Assembly: GCA_031296355.1 (NCBI GenBank)
Contig: JARLFX010000388.1
Span: 62,001-126,000 of the forward strand
Length of the DNA: 64,000 nt
Direction: 5' to 3'
DNA from: Acidobacteriaceae bacterium
GTDB lineage: Bacteria; Acidobacteriota; Terriglobia; Terriglobales; Acidobacteriaceae
Made by a program: the position numbers and the translations under genes. The notes under the pieces were generated by a model. It made no database searches. It was given only the letters and a program-made list of their open reading frames with translations, and was not told the DNA's origin. Below, piece after piece: positions 37,364 through 46,488 of this stretch (the first letter of the stretch is position 1; every line of letters begins with the position of its first letter).

Positions 37364-38706
37364 CGCTTGCGATCATCGGCATCAACCACAAGACCGCGCC
37401 GCTCGACGTGCGCGAGAAGATCGCCATCAGCCGCGACGAGCTGCCGGAGACGACGCGCGCCCTGGCGGCGATGCCGGGCGTGTCGGAGTGCATGATCGTT
37501 TCCACCTGCAACCGGGTGGAGATGCTGGCGGCCGTGGACTCGCCGGATACGGACATTGCGCGCTTTCTGGAACAGCAGTTCGGCATCGACGGCAAGCTGG
37601 TGGAGCCGCATCTCTATCGCCACTACGATCTGGACGCGGTGCGGCACCTGTTTCGCGTGGCCGCCAGCCTGGATTCAATGGTGGTGGGCGAGTCGCAGAT
37701 TCTTGGCCAGGTGAAAGAGGCGTTCTCGGTGGCCCGCGCCAGCGGCACGGTGGGCTCGGAACTCGAGCACCTGCTGCAAGGCGCGTTTTCAGCGGCCAAG
37801 CGCGTGCGCACCGAAACCGAGATCGGCTCGAACTCGGTCTCCATCGCCTCAGTGGGCGTGGAGCTGGCGCGCAAGATTTTCGGCTCGCTGCAGGGCCGCA
37901 CGGTGTTCCTGGTGGGCGCGGGCAAGATGAGCGAGCTGGCTGCGCGGCACCTGGTGCAGCAGGGCGCGGGCACCATCCTTGTCACCAACCGCACGCGCGA
38001 GCGCGCACGGCAGCTTGCCGAGCCGTTCCACGGCCGCGTGATTCCGTTTGAAGAGCTTTACAACGTGGCCAGCGAAGCCGACATCATCATCAGCTCGACC
38101 AGCGCGCCGCACGCGATCTTTACGCGCGAGCACGGCCAGCAGTTTCTGCATCGCCGCCGCAACAGGCCGATGTTCTTCATCGATCTGGCCGTGCCGCGCG
38201 ATGTGGACCCGGCGATGGGCAAGCTCGAAGGCATCTTCGTCTACGACATTGACGACTTGCAGCAGGTGGCCGCTTCTCACATGGAGGAACGCAGCCGCGA
38301 GGCCGGTGACGCCGAGGCGATGGTTGCGGCTGAAGTGGAGCGATTCCAGCAGCGCCGACGCACCGTCAACGTGGCTCCGGCTATCGTTGCGCTGCAGCAT
38401 CAGGCTGAGGAAATTCGCCAGGCCGAGCTGAAGCGGCTGCACGCCAAGCTAGGCGCGCTGACACCCGAGCAGCAGACGGCCGTCGAGGCGCTCACGCGCG
38501 GGCTCGTCAACAAGTTTCTTCATCCGCCGATGCAGGCGCTGAAACAGGCCGCGCGCGAGGACAATCCCGCGCGGCTGGAGACGCTCTGCGAGGCGTGGTC
38601 GCTGCCTATGGTCTCCGAGGAGTTTCCGGCAGCCGCACTTGAACCCCAAGCAACACCCGCAACCCCGGCCCAGGACACCGTTTCCAGCGCCGTAGGAGGC
38701 AAATGA
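37360..38706 (+). CDS. hemA: Glutamyl-tRNA reductase
   Basis: First committed step of C5-pathway tetrapyrrole synthesis. 448 aa from GTG 37360. [16 protein letters not shown] and the catalytic Cys in [12 protein letters not shown] are at the N-terminus, followed by [16 protein letters not shown], the NADPH-binding [17 protein letters not shown] and the C-terminal dimerisation helix. A Pro/Ala-rich extension of about 25 residues ends the protein. Overlaps hemX-like upstream and hemC downstream by 4 nt each. A longer frame opens upstream, but the family N-terminus begins at this GTG. Confidence 0.96.
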   Translation: MTLAIIGINHKTAPLDVREKIAISRDELPETTRALAAMPGVSECMIVSTCNRVEMLAAVDSPDTDIARFLEQQFGIDGKLVEPHLYRHYDLDAVRHLFRVAASLDSMVVGESQILGQVKEAFSVARASGTVGSELEHLLQGAFSAAKRVRTETEIGSNSVSIASVGVELARKIFGSLQGRTVFLVGAGKMSELAARHLVQQGAGTILVTNRTRERARQLAEPFHGRVIPFEELYNVASEADIIISSTSAPHAIFTREHGQQFLHRRRNRPMFFIDLAVPRDVDPAMGKLEGIFVYDIDDLQQVAASHMEERSREAGDAEAMVAAEVERFQQRRRTVNVAPAIVALQHQAEEIRQAELKRLHAKLGALTPEQQTAVEALTRGLVNKFLHPPMQALKQAAREDNPARLETLCEAWSLPMVSEEFPAAALEPQATPATPAQDTVSSAVGGK

Positions 38707-39635
38707 AACTCCGCATCGGCAGCCGCGGCTCGCAACTCGCGCTCTGGCAGGCCAACCACATCGCCGCGCTGCTTACCACCAAAGGGCACACGGTCGAGAT
38801 CGAGATCATCAAGACCACGGGCGACCGCCTGCAGGAAGTGACGTTCGCGCAGGTGGGCTCGAAGGGCATGTTCACGAAGGAGATCGAAGAGGCGCTCGCA
38901 GCGGGCGCGGTCGATCTGGCCGTGCACTCGCTCAAGGATCTGCCCACCGAGCTGCCCGAGGGCTTTGCACTGGCGGCCACGCCGCGCCGCGTCGATCCGC
39001 GCGATGTGTTCGTCTCCGTCAACTACGCGAACCTGGCAGCGCTGCCGCAGGGTGCGCGCGTGGGCACCAGCAGCCAGCGCCGCCGCGCGCAGCTCAAGGC
39101 GCTGCGGCCGGACATCGACGCCGTGGAGTTTCGCGGCAATGTAGACACGCGGCTGCGCAAGCTCAACGAAGGCCAGGTGGACGCGATTCTGCTGGCCGCC
39201 GCCGGACTTGATCGCCTGGAAAAGACCGAGTGGGTGCGCGAGCGGCTTGATCCGGCGCAGTTCTGCCCGGCCGCCGGGCAGGGATCGCTGGGCATTGAGA
39301 CGCGGTTTGGCGATGAGGCTACCATCGCCGCGCTTGCTTTCCTCGATGACACTGCCACGCGCTTTGCCGTCACGGCGGAACGCGCCGCGCTGGCCGCGCT
39401 TGGCGGCGGATGCCAAGTGCCGATCGGCGTCCACTGTCGCGCCGCCGCGCAACAGGGAAGCGACGAGATCTTCGGCGTGGTGGCCGCGCCGGACTCCGGT
39501 GAGACGATTCGCGTCGGCCATAGCGCCGTTCGCGGCTCCATCGCGCCCGAAGCTCTCGGCCAGCTTGTCGCGCAAAAACTGCTCGACGCAGGCGCGGGCC
39601 CGCTGCTTGCCGCTGTTGGCGGAGCGGTCAAGTGA
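38703..39635 (+). CDS. hemC: Porphobilinogen deaminase (hydroxymethylbilane synthase)
   Basis: Polymerises four porphobilinogens. 310 aa, family length. [54 protein letters not shown] and [14 protein letters not shown] are all canonical. The dipyrromethane cofactor-attaching Cys is in GGGCQVPIG. Overlaps hemA and hemD by 4 nt. Confidence 0.98.
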   Translation: MKLRIGSRGSQLALWQANHIAALLTTKGHTVEIEIIKTTGDRLQEVTFAQVGSKGMFTKEIEEALAAGAVDLAVHSLKDLPTELPEGFALAATPRRVDPRDVFVSVNYANLAALPQGARVGTSSQRRRAQLKALRPDIDAVEFRGNVDTRLRKLNEGQVDAILLAAAGLDRLEKTEWVRERLDPAQFCPAAGQGSLGIETRFGDEATIAALAFLDDTATRFAVTAERAALAALGGGCQVPIGVHCRAAAQQGSDEIFGVVAAPDSGETIRVGHSAVRGSIAPEALGQLVAQKLLDAGAGPLLAAVGGAVK

Positions 39636-40408
39636 ACTCGGAACCGGGGGCCGTGCGTCGCGTACTGGTGACGCGCGGCGCGGGCCAGGCTTCCAAACTG
39701 AGCGACGGCCTGCGCGCAGCGGGCTTCGTTCCCATAGAAGTTCCTGTGCTTGAAATCCAGCCGCCAGCGAGTTACGCAGCGCTCGATGCGGCTGTTCGCG
39801 CTCTTGCGTCGTACGACTGGCTGGTGCTCACCAGCGTGAATGCGGTTCGCGTGCTGGCGGAGCGAGCGGATGCGCTGTACGTTTCGCTACGGAGCTTATC
39901 GGCGCTGCAAGTTGCTGCCGTCGGCCCGGCGACCGCGAAGGAAGCCGAAGCGCACGGACTGCGCGTGGCTTTGTTGCCGGAGTCGTATGTTGCCGAGAGC
40001 CTTGTGGCCGCGCTTGCGGAGAAGGCGCGCGGCAAGCGCGTGCTGCTGGCGCGAGCGGAGAGCGCCCGCGATGTGATTCCCGATGCGCTGCGCGCGGCAG
40101 GCGCGGAGATCGATGTGGTGGATGCGTATCGCAACGGCATTCCCGCGGCGGCACCGGAGCAACTCCAGGATGCGCTGGCCGAGCCGCTGGCTGCTGCGAC
40201 GTTTACCAGCTCGTCGAGTGCCGCGCATCTGAAAGAGGTGGCGGAGAGCGCGGGTGTTCTGTTTCCGCTGGCTGGAGTTCCAGCGATTTCGATTGGTCCC
40301 ATTACCAGCGCCACGCTGCGCGAGTTGGGATGGGTACCGGCAGCAGAAGCTGTGTCGCACGATATTCCGGGGCTGATTGCGACAGTTACTCAATTACTGA
40401 CTCGCTAA
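39632..40408 (+). CDS. hemD: Uroporphyrinogen-III synthase
   Basis: Closes and inverts ring D of hydroxymethylbilane. 258 aa. This family is weakly conserved; what can be seen is the two-lobed pattern [43 protein letters not shown] and, in the second lobe, [26 protein letters not shown] and [10 protein letters not shown]. The position directly after hemC with a 4-nt overlap makes the call firm. Confidence 0.93.
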   Translation: MNSEPGAVRRVLVTRGAGQASKLSDGLRAAGFVPIEVPVLEIQPPASYAALDAAVRALASYDWLVLTSVNAVRVLAERADALYVSLRSLSALQVAAVGPATAKEAEAHGLRVALLPESYVAESLVAALAEKARGKRVLLARAESARDVIPDALRAAGAEIDVVDAYRNGIPAAAPEQLQDALAEPLAAATFTSSSSAAHLKEVAESAGVLFPLAGVPAISIGPITSATLRELGWVPAAEAVSHDIPGLIATVTQLLTR

Positions 40409-40447
40409 CCTGCTAACGCGCGGCATGCGGCTAACTCCGCTGCAATG

Positions 40448-41131
40448 TCAGCTACTCCACGTTTTGTCCTCGGAGTGGCATAGTGTTTCGAGGTTGCATC
40501 TGTCGCATTTGGGCTTGCGCGCGTCGCAGACCTGGCGGCCGTGATGGATGATCTGGTGGGAGAAGCCGATCCAGCGATCGTGGGGCAGAATCTTCATCAG
40601 TTCCTGCTCGACCTTCTGCGCGGTGTCGCCCTTGGCGAGCGAAAGGCGATGTGCGATGCGGAAGACGTGCGTATCGACGACGACGCCCTCGGCTTTGCCG
40701 AAGCAGACGCCGAGCACCACATTGGCGGTTTTGCGCGCCGCGCCGGGGATGGTGATGAGCTCAGCCAGTGTCTCGGGCACCTTGCCCTTGAAGTCCTCGC
40801 TGATGCGCATGGCCGCGCCGAGGATCGACTTGGCCTTGTTGTGATAGAAGCCGGTGGTACGGATCAGTTCTTCGAGGTCCGCGATCTCCGCTTTGGCCAT
40901 TGCCTGCGGAGTAGGGAAGCGTTTGAAGAGCGCGGGCGTGACCATATTGACGCGCACGTCGGTGCATTGCGCGGAAAGGATGGTCGCGACGAGCAGCTCC
41001 CACGGCGAGCGATGCGTGAGCGCGCATTCGACGTCGGGATAGGCTTCGTCGAGGCCTTTGAGGATGGCCGCGATGCGCTCGGGGGCGAGATCCTTGCTGG
41101 CGGATTTGGAAGCAGCTTTCTTGACGGCCAT
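40448..41131 (-). CDS. nth: Endonuclease III
   Basis: Base-excision repair glycosylase/AP lyase, 227 aa. HhH motif LITIPGAARKTANVVL with the catalytic Lys (the second turn reads GAA rather than GVG), catalytic Asp in VVDTHVFRIAHRL, and a [4Fe-4S] cluster C-x6-C-x2-C-x5-C (CDARKPKCDRCNLETLC). ATG 41131 is taken as the start; the frame continues upstream through repeat A5 but without family sequence. A Lys/Ser-rich lead of about 20 residues is extra. Confidence 0.96.
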   Translation of the reverse strand: MAVKKAASKSASKDLAPERIAAILKGLDEAYPDVECALTHRSPWELLVATILSAQCTDVRVNMVTPALFKRFPTPQAMAKAEIADLEELIRTTGFYHNKAKSILGAAMRISEDFKGKVPETLAELITIPGAARKTANVVLGVCFGKAEGVVVDTHVFRIAHRLSLAKGDTAQKVEQELMKILPHDRWIGFSHQIIHHGRQVCDARKPKCDRCNLETLCHSEDKTWSS

Positions 41132-41150
41132 GTACGATCCCCTGTGGCGT

Positions 41151-41196
41151 CGTGCTTTCCCAGGTCTCAAAAGCGAGACCTGGGGCACCCAGATTT
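41151..41196. repeat. Dispersed palindrome family A, copy 5
   Basis: gtgctttcccaggtctc, a short loop, gagacctggggcaccc: the fullest copy and close to a consensus. Outer gtgc/gcac also pair. It lies between nth and hemQ, both on the minus strand. Confidence 0.85.
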
Positions 41197-41203
41197 GTTG
41201 CAA

Positions 41204-42037
41204 TTAAGCGAGCTTGCCGCCGAGCCAGCCGGGCAGCTTTTCTAGCGGCAGTCGCATCGCCAGGTAGAACTGGCCGAAGAGTGCGTAGACGGCGCTGACT
41301 TGGTCGAAGCGCATTTCGTAGATCAGCTTCTTGAAGACGACCGGGTCGTCGGCGAACAGGTCCACGCCCCACTCCCAGTCATCCATGCCGATGGAGCCGG
41401 TGATGATCTGTTTGACGACATCGCCGTAGCGGCGGCCGATCATGCCGTGTTCGTGCATCATGCGCTGGCGGTCGGCGAAGGGCACGGTGTACCAGTTCTT
41501 GTCCTCGCCGCGCAGGCGGTCCATGGGGTAGAAGCAGAGATACTTCGCGTCGGGCACGGCGGGGTAGAGACGCGGAGCCATGGCTGTTGCGCCGCGCTCC
41601 AGCGAGGCCTTTACGTCGGCGTCCCACTCGGGCGTGTGCGGCGTGAGGCCCTTGGCCGCAGCGGCTTCCCAGGTTTTGCGGCTGGACTCGTAAAGGCCGA
41701 GCTCAACGACCGAGACGTAGGAGTGCTTGAGTTCGAGATAGTCGTAGAGTTCGATCTGCGCGAGGTCGAGTTCGACTTGATTGAGCGCCTCGAACGATTC
41801 GCGGAAGTGGACGAGGATGAGGTCGCCCTTGTGGCCGAGCTCGGAGAACAGCGCCGTTTGCACGGGCTTGTCCGCGCCGGCGTGCTCGAGTTGCTTGAAC
41901 ACGGCCAGGGCATCGGCGGCGATGCGCGTGCGGTCTGCTTCGGCAGTCTTGCGCCAGCGCGCCCAGTCGAAGCGAAAGAATTGATGGAGAACGGCGGAGC
42001 CTTCAAGCGTAAGGGGAACAGGGGAGAAATCGGACAA
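41204..42037 (-). CDS. hemQ: Coproheme decarboxylase HemQ (chlorite dismutase family)
   Basis: Oxidatively decarboxylates coproheme to heme b, the last step of the coproporphyrin-dependent route. 277 aa. FYPMDRLRGEDKNWYTVPF carries the active Tyr (about Y183 in NWYTVP), and MHEHGMIGRRY carries the axial His (about H197). The chlorite-dismutase distal Arg motif is not seen, which favours HemQ. Start: the frame opens at GTG 42046, but GAGGTGAT, an exact anti-SD match, covers that codon and sits 8 nt before TTG 42037, so TTG is preferred. Confidence 0.9.
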   Translation of the reverse strand: MSDFSPVPLTLEGSAVLHQFFRFDWARWRKTAEADRTRIAADALAVFKQLEHAGADKPVQTALFSELGHKGDLILVHFRESFEALNQVELDLAQIELYDYLELKHSYVSVVELGLYESSRKTWEAAAAKGLTPHTPEWDADVKASLERGATAMAPRLYPAVPDAKYLCFYPMDRLRGEDKNWYTVPFADRQRMMHEHGMIGRRYGDVVKQIITGSIGMDDWEWGVDLFADDPVVFKKLIYEMRFDQVSAVYALFGQFYLAMRLPLEKLPGWLGGKLA

Positions 42038-42086
42038 GACAATCACCTCGTGTCAGTACAGTTCAATCCTAACAAACGCCGCATGA

Positions 42087-42122
42087 ATAAAGGCCGCGCG
42101 CAGTGTGTGCACGCGGCCTAAG
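42087..42122 (-). terminator. Terminator after sdhB
   Basis: On the minus strand, AGGCCGCG (42119-42112), loop, CGCGGCCT (42098-42091), then TTATT. It lies between sdhB and hemQ and separates the two transcripts. Confidence 0.6.
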
Positions 42123-42138
42123 GAATGGGGAAACACGC

Positions 42139-42888
42139 TCAACGGCGCAGGAGGTCCTTGATCTTCTGCACCGTGACGTCGCGGCTGACGTCGGAGATGG
42201 CGTTGGTGAGGGGAATCTGCTTGGGGCAGACTTCGACGCAGTTCTGCGCGAAGCCGCACTCCTGCACACCGCCGTCGCCGGCCAGAGCGCGGAGACGCTC
42301 CTCCTTGAAGACCTTGCCGGTTGGGTGGTTGTTGAAGAGCTTGACCTGAGCGATGGTGGCCGCGCCGACAAAGCCGGTGTCCTCGTTGAACTGCGGGCAG
42401 ACCTCCATGCAGCAGGTGCAGGAGATGCAGTTGGAGAGCGGGTAGTTGGCCTCCTGCTGCTGCGGGAAGACGCGCGGGCCGGAGCCAAGGTCGTAGGTGC
42501 CGTCGACCGGAACCCAGGCCTTGACGCGCATGAGGTTCTCGAAGAGCACCGAGCGGTCGACCTGGAGGTCGCGCACCAGCGGGAACTTGGAGAGCGGCTC
42601 GACGCGAATGGGCTGCTCGAGATTTTCGACCAGCGCGGAGCAGGCCATGCGCGCCTTGCCGTTGATGCGCATGGCGCAGGAGCCGCAGATCTCTTCGAGG
42701 CAATTGGAGTCGTAGGTGATGGGCGTGGTCTCGCGTCCGTCGGCGGTGACCGGGTTGGCCGCAATCTCCATCATGGCGGAGATGACGTTCATGCCGGGAC
42801 GCCAGGGGAGCTCGAACTTCTCCCACACGGCGGGGGCGTCGGGGCTGGCCTGGCGCTTGATTTCGAGGACTACTGTTTTCTCTGCCAT
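42139..42888 (-). CDS. sdhB: Succinate dehydrogenase iron-sulfur subunit
   Basis: 249 aa. [2Fe-2S] ligands in SNCLEEICGSCAMRING and the C-terminal ferredoxin domain with CISCTCCMEVCP and CGFAQNCVEVCP for the [3Fe-4S] and [4Fe-4S] clusters. ATG 42888 (MAEKTVVLEI) is chosen over the longer frame, which runs into repeat B2. Last gene of sdhCAB. The 87-nt gap to sdhA is mostly filled by repeat B2. Confidence 0.96.
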   Translation of the reverse strand: MAEKTVVLEIKRQASPDAPAVWEKFELPWRPGMNVISAMMEIAANPVTADGRETTPITYDSNCLEEICGSCAMRINGKARMACSALVENLEQPIRVEPLSKFPLVRDLQVDRSVLFENLMRVKAWVPVDGTYDLGSGPRVFPQQQEANYPLSNCISCTCCMEVCPQFNEDTGFVGAATIAQVKLFNNHPTGKVFKEERLRALAGDGGVQECGFAQNCVEVCPKQIPLTNAISDVSRDVTVQKIKDLLRR

Positions 42889-42901
42889 GACTGATTCGAA
42901 T

Positions 42902-42968
42902 CCCTCAGGGGCTAAAGCCCCGATCAATTTCTGGTGCAGACGTACGGGCTAAAACCCGTACCCTTCAG
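42902..42968. repeat. Dispersed element family B, copy 2
   Basis: cctcaggggctaaagcccc (a small self-hairpin), spacer, then cgtacgggctaaaacccgtacccttcag (a second hairpin acgggct/acccgt). It sits inside the sdhCAB operon between sdhA and sdhB. Same orientation as copy 1 at 8611-8678. Confidence 0.85.
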
Positions 42969-42975
42969 AATTCGG

Positions 42976-44754
42976 CTATTTTGTGGCGTCGTAGCGGCGC
43001 GGGCGCGGCTTGATGTACTGGATATCGACCTCTTCGAACTCGAAGCGCGGCCCGGAGGGCTGGCCGGTGTAGGCGGCCTTGGTGGTCTTGAGGAACTTCT
43101 CGTCGTTGCGGTCGGGGAAGTCGGGCTTGTAGTGCGCGCCGCGCGACTCATCGCGCAGAAGCGCGCCGCCGACGACCACGCGCGAAATCTCCAGCATGTT
43201 GCCAAGCTGGCGGGCGAAGGCGAACGAGGTGTTGGCCCACTGGCTCTTGTCGCTCAGGTTGACCTTCTTGAAGCGATCTTGCAGCTCGACGATCTTTTCG
43301 TCGGCTTCCTTGAGGCCCTTGTTGTAGCGGACGACGGTGGCGTGCTTCGACATGGTGTCGCCCAGCTCGCGCCACAGGCGGAAGGGGTTCTCCGTGCCCG
43401 CGTTGTTCAGCAGCTTGTTGTTGATCTCGGTTTGGCGTTTGAGTTCGGCTGCGTGGCCGCCGTCGCCCTCGGCCGCGGCGAGATTCTTGGCGTAGGCCAG
43501 GGCGTTGGGGCCGGAGCGGAAGCCGCCGAAGATGCAGCTCACCAGCGAGTTTGCGCCGAGACGGTTTGCGCCGTGGTATTGGTACTCGCACTCGCCGGCG
43601 GCGAAGATGCCGGGGATGTTGGTCATCTGGTTGAAGTCGACCCAGAGGCCGCCCATCGTGTAGTGCATACCGGGGAAGATCTTCATCGGCACTTCGCGCG
43701 GGTCGTCGCCGACGAACTTCTCGTAGATTTCGAGGATGCCTTCGAGCTTGCGGTTCAGCGTCTCGCGGTCGATGTGGGTGAGGTCGAGATAGACCATGGG
43801 CTGGCCGTCGATGCCGAGGTGATGCTCATAGACGACCTTGTGAATGGCGCGCGTGGCGATGTCGCGCGGAACGAGGTTGCCGTACTTGGGATACCACTCT
43901 TCGAGGAAGTAGAAGCGGTCGGACTCGGGAATCTGTTTGATGGGGCGCTTGTCGCCGACGGTGCGCGGCACCCACACCCGGCCGCCTTCTCCGCGCGCCG
44001 ACTCGGACATGAGCCGCAGCTTGTCTTCGCCGGGAATGGCGGTGGGATGCACCTGGATGAACTCGCCGTTGGCGTAGTACGCACCTTGCTGGAAGATGGC
44101 CGACTGCGCCGAGCCGGTGCAGACGACGGAGTTGGTGCTTTTGCCGAAGATGGCGCCCACGCCGCCGGTGGCGAGAATGATGGCGTCGGCCTGGAAGGAA
44201 CGCAACTCCATTGTGCGCAGGTTGAGCGCGGTGATGCCGCGCGCCACGCCCTTGGAGTCGAGCACGACGGAGAGAAACTCCCAGCCCTCGAACTTGTTCA
44301 CGTGGCCGGTGGACTCGTGGCGGCGCACCTGCTCATCGAGCGCGTAGAGCAACTGCTGGCCGGTGGTAGCGCCGGCGAAGGCGGTGCGGTGGTAGAGCGT
44401 GCCGCCAAAGCGGCGGAAGTCGAGCAGGCCCTCGGGGGTGCGGTTGAAGGGCACGCCCATGCGGTCAAGCAGATCGATGATGGCGGGCGCGGCCTCGCAC
44501 ATGGCCTTGACGGGCGTCTGGTTGGCGAGGAAGTCGCCGCCGTAGATGGTGTCGTCGAAGTGCTTGTCGGTGGTGTCGCCCTCGCCCTTGAGGTTCTTGG
44601 CGGCGTTGATGCCGCCCTGCGCGCAGACCGAGTGCGAGCGCTTGACCGGGACGATGGAAAACAGGTCGACCGTGCCGCCCGCCTCGGCGATCTTGATGAC
44701 TGCTGCGAGTCCGGCGAGTCCGCCGCCCACCACGATGATTTTCGGTGCCGCCAT
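42976..44754 (-). CDS. sdhA: Succinate dehydrogenase flavoprotein subunit
   Basis: 592 aa. FAD-binding IIVVGGGLAGLAAVIK at the N-terminus, the covalent-FAD His in KRSHSVCAQGG, the second dinucleotide motif ATGGVGAIFGKST, the substrate region HPTAIPGEDKLRLMSESARGEGG and GECEYQYHGANRLGANSL. Sequence style and gene order C-A-B match the B. subtilis-type enzyme. ATG 44754 has AAAGGAT 9 nt upstream; the longer frame has no family content. Confidence 0.97.
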   Translation of the reverse strand: MAAPKIIVVGGGLAGLAAVIKIAEAGGTVDLFSIVPVKRSHSVCAQGGINAAKNLKGEGDTTDKHFDDTIYGGDFLANQTPVKAMCEAAPAIIDLLDRMGVPFNRTPEGLLDFRRFGGTLYHRTAFAGATTGQQLLYALDEQVRRHESTGHVNKFEGWEFLSVVLDSKGVARGITALNLRTMELRSFQADAIILATGGVGAIFGKSTNSVVCTGSAQSAIFQQGAYYANGEFIQVHPTAIPGEDKLRLMSESARGEGGRVWVPRTVGDKRPIKQIPESDRFYFLEEWYPKYGNLVPRDIATRAIHKVVYEHHLGIDGQPMVYLDLTHIDRETLNRKLEGILEIYEKFVGDDPREVPMKIFPGMHYTMGGLWVDFNQMTNIPGIFAAGECEYQYHGANRLGANSLVSCIFGGFRSGPNALAYAKNLAAAEGDGGHAAELKRQTEINNKLLNNAGTENPFRLWRELGDTMSKHATVVRYNKGLKEADEKIVELQDRFKKVNLSDKSQWANTSFAFARQLGNMLEISRVVVGGALLRDESRGAHYKPDFPDRNDEKFLKTTKAAYTGQPSGPRFEFEEVDIQYIKPRPRRYDATK

Positions 44755-44842
44755 GTCGATTTGAATCCTTTCGGACTTGCCGTCCAGGCAACTGCGCCTG
44801 TGGCGCGGTCCCGGGCTCATGAAGCAATGGGTGCTTGAAAAC

Positions 44843-45556
44843 CTAGTGCAACTGCGCGGCCTGTGCCGCTGCCGCTGGGCCGACAAACGCGAAGATGCCG
44901 ACGATGCCGACGCCTGCCAGGACGATGCCGAGAGCGAGGCAGACGTAACCGAAGCGCTTGCGCGCCAGTTCGCCCGGCGTGATGCCCCACTTGGCGGCGA
45001 ACAGCCAGACGCCGTAGGCAAAGTGCCAGCAGACGGCGATCATCGCCACGATGTAGACGAAGAGAATGAACGGGTTTGCAAGCTCGTTGTGCACCTTGGT
45101 GAAGGCGTAGGCGGGGTTCTCCGGCAGGCTGACGCCGAGGAATCGCTGCGTGGCCACGTGGTAGCCGATATAGAGAAGCGCGATCAGCCCGGTGTAACGC
45201 TGCGCCACATACATCCAGTTGCCGCTGAAGGGGTAGTAGACGATGTTCGACTTGCCGCGCAGCCAGATGTAGACGCCGTAAAGCGCGTGATAGAGGATGG
45301 GCAGAAAGATGAAGACCCACTCCAGCACGCGCACCATGGGCAGCGAGTTGAGGAAGCGTACCTGCTCGCCATAGGCGACGGCGCCCTTGGTGGCCTCGAA
45401 GTTGGAGAGCAGGTGCTCGACCAGGAAGGCGCCGATGGGCACGATGCCGAGCAGCGAGTGCAGCTTGCGCCACAGGAAGCTGGCGCCCTGGCCCGCGCGC
45501 AACGGCTGGACCCCCGGACGGAGCGAGGGCGTGGACGGATGTTGAACTGTAGCCAT
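44843..45556 (-). CDS. sdhC: Succinate dehydrogenase cytochrome b558 subunit
   Basis: 237 aa with five hydrophobic helices and conserved His residues for two hemes (LHSLLGIVPIGAFLVEH, LPILYHALYG, YHVATQ, WHFAYGVW). It anchors SdhA/B and passes electrons to quinone. The N-terminus MATVQHPSTP is hydrophilic. First gene of sdhCAB with a good upstream promoter. Confidence 0.95.
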   Translation of the reverse strand: MATVQHPSTPSLRPGVQPLRAGQGASFLWRKLHSLLGIVPIGAFLVEHLLSNFEATKGAVAYGEQVRFLNSLPMVRVLEWVFIFLPILYHALYGVYIWLRGKSNIVYYPFSGNWMYVAQRYTGLIALLYIGYHVATQRFLGVSLPENPAYAFTKVHNELANPFILFVYIVAMIAVCWHFAYGVWLFAAKWGITPGELARKRFGYVCLALGIVLAGVGIVGIFAFVGPAAAAQAAQLH

Positions 45557-45635
45557 GAAAATCGAGGCTCCTGGGGCTCAGAGTCGGTGAATGTTCCGCT
45601 CAGCCAATGAGCGAAAAGGGGTTATCACAACTGGC

Positions 45636-45665
45636 ATTATTGGAGGGCCACGCTACGACCGTCAA
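45636..45665 (-). promoter_or_regulatory. Candidate sigma-70 promoter of sdhCAB
   Basis: Read on the minus strand: TTGACG (45665-45660), 18-nt spacer, AATAAT (45641-45636). The leader to the sdhC ATG would be about 70 nt. Confidence 0.5.
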
Positions 45666-45725
45666 GGTGCGGAAGCAGGGAATTCGACGTGGTCAATACA
45701 GATTGAACCGTTATGGGTTGGGCGG

Positions 45726-46349
45726 TTATGGAGCGAGACGGCTCAGGAGTGCCGCAAAGGCGCGGCCGCGATGGCTGAGCGAGAGCTTGGTTTCGAGGTC
45801 GATTTCGGCCATGGTGCGCTGCAAGTCGGGCAGGTAGAACAGCGGGTCGTAGCCGAAGCCGCCGGTGCCGCGCGGAGCTTCGAGGATCAGGCCTTCGACG
45901 GCGCCCTCGGTGGCGTAGAGAGGATGGCCGTCCGTGGCGGCGACCAGCACGCAGCGGTAGCGGGCGGTGCGCTCGGCCGGGGGCACGCCCACCAGGCGCT
46001 GCATGAGCAGCATGTTGTTCCAGACATCGGTATTGTCGTTGGCGTCGGGCGAGTCGACCAGGCCGAAGTCGGCCGCAAAGCGGGCCGAGCGCACGCCGGG
46101 CGCGCCGTTGAGCGCGTCCACCTCGAGCCCGGAGTCATCGGCCACGACGATTTCGCCGGGCGCGAAGTGCGAATAGTAGACGGCTTTGAGCGTGGCGTTG
46201 GCGGTGAAGGTGAGTCCGTCTTCTTCCGGCGGAGCGATCTGGCCCAGGCCCGGCAACGGCTCGATCGCGATGTTGTGGGCAGTGGCCGCGGTGCGGAAAT
46301 CGCGCAGTTTTCCCTGGGAGGAGGTAGCGGCATGGAGACGGAGTGCCAT
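45726..46349 (-). CDS. rdgB: XTP/dITP diphosphatase (RdgB/HAM1 family)
   Basis: Removes non-canonical purine NTPs. 207 aa, family length. Motifs: SSQGKLRDF (variant of TxNxGKxxE) at the N-terminus, EEDGLTFTANATLKA, VVADDSGLEVDALNGAPGVRSARFA, GTGGFGYDPLF and LSHRGRA at the C-terminus. Same strand as, but 169 nt downstream of, sdhC; divergent from the rhamnosidase gene. Confidence 0.95.
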   Translation of the reverse strand: MALRLHAATSSQGKLRDFRTAATAHNIAIEPLPGLGQIAPPEEDGLTFTANATLKAVYYSHFAPGEIVVADDSGLEVDALNGAPGVRSARFAADFGLVDSPDANDNTDVWNNMLLMQRLVGVPPAERTARYRCVLVAATDGHPLYATEGAVEGLILEAPRGTGGFGYDPLFYLPDLQRTMAEIDLETKLSLSHRGRAFAALLSRLAP

Positions 46350-46399
46350 GGGTTCAGTTTAGCGGTCGCGGCAGCGGCGCGATGGGGATGGTAACTGCT

Positions 46400-46429
46400 T
46401 TGACAACCAGCCGGGAGGGTGGGTAGTGT
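46400..46429 (+). promoter_or_regulatory. Candidate sigma-70 promoter of the rhamnosidase gene
   Basis: Consensus -35 TTGACA (46400-46405), 18-nt spacer, TAGTGT (46424-46429). The start codon follows about 60 nt later. Confidence 0.5.
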
Positions 46430-46488
46430 GTCAGCGGAAATAATTTCAATGCAGAAAGGCGCGGAGCGCCGAAGTCAAGGAGATGGGA

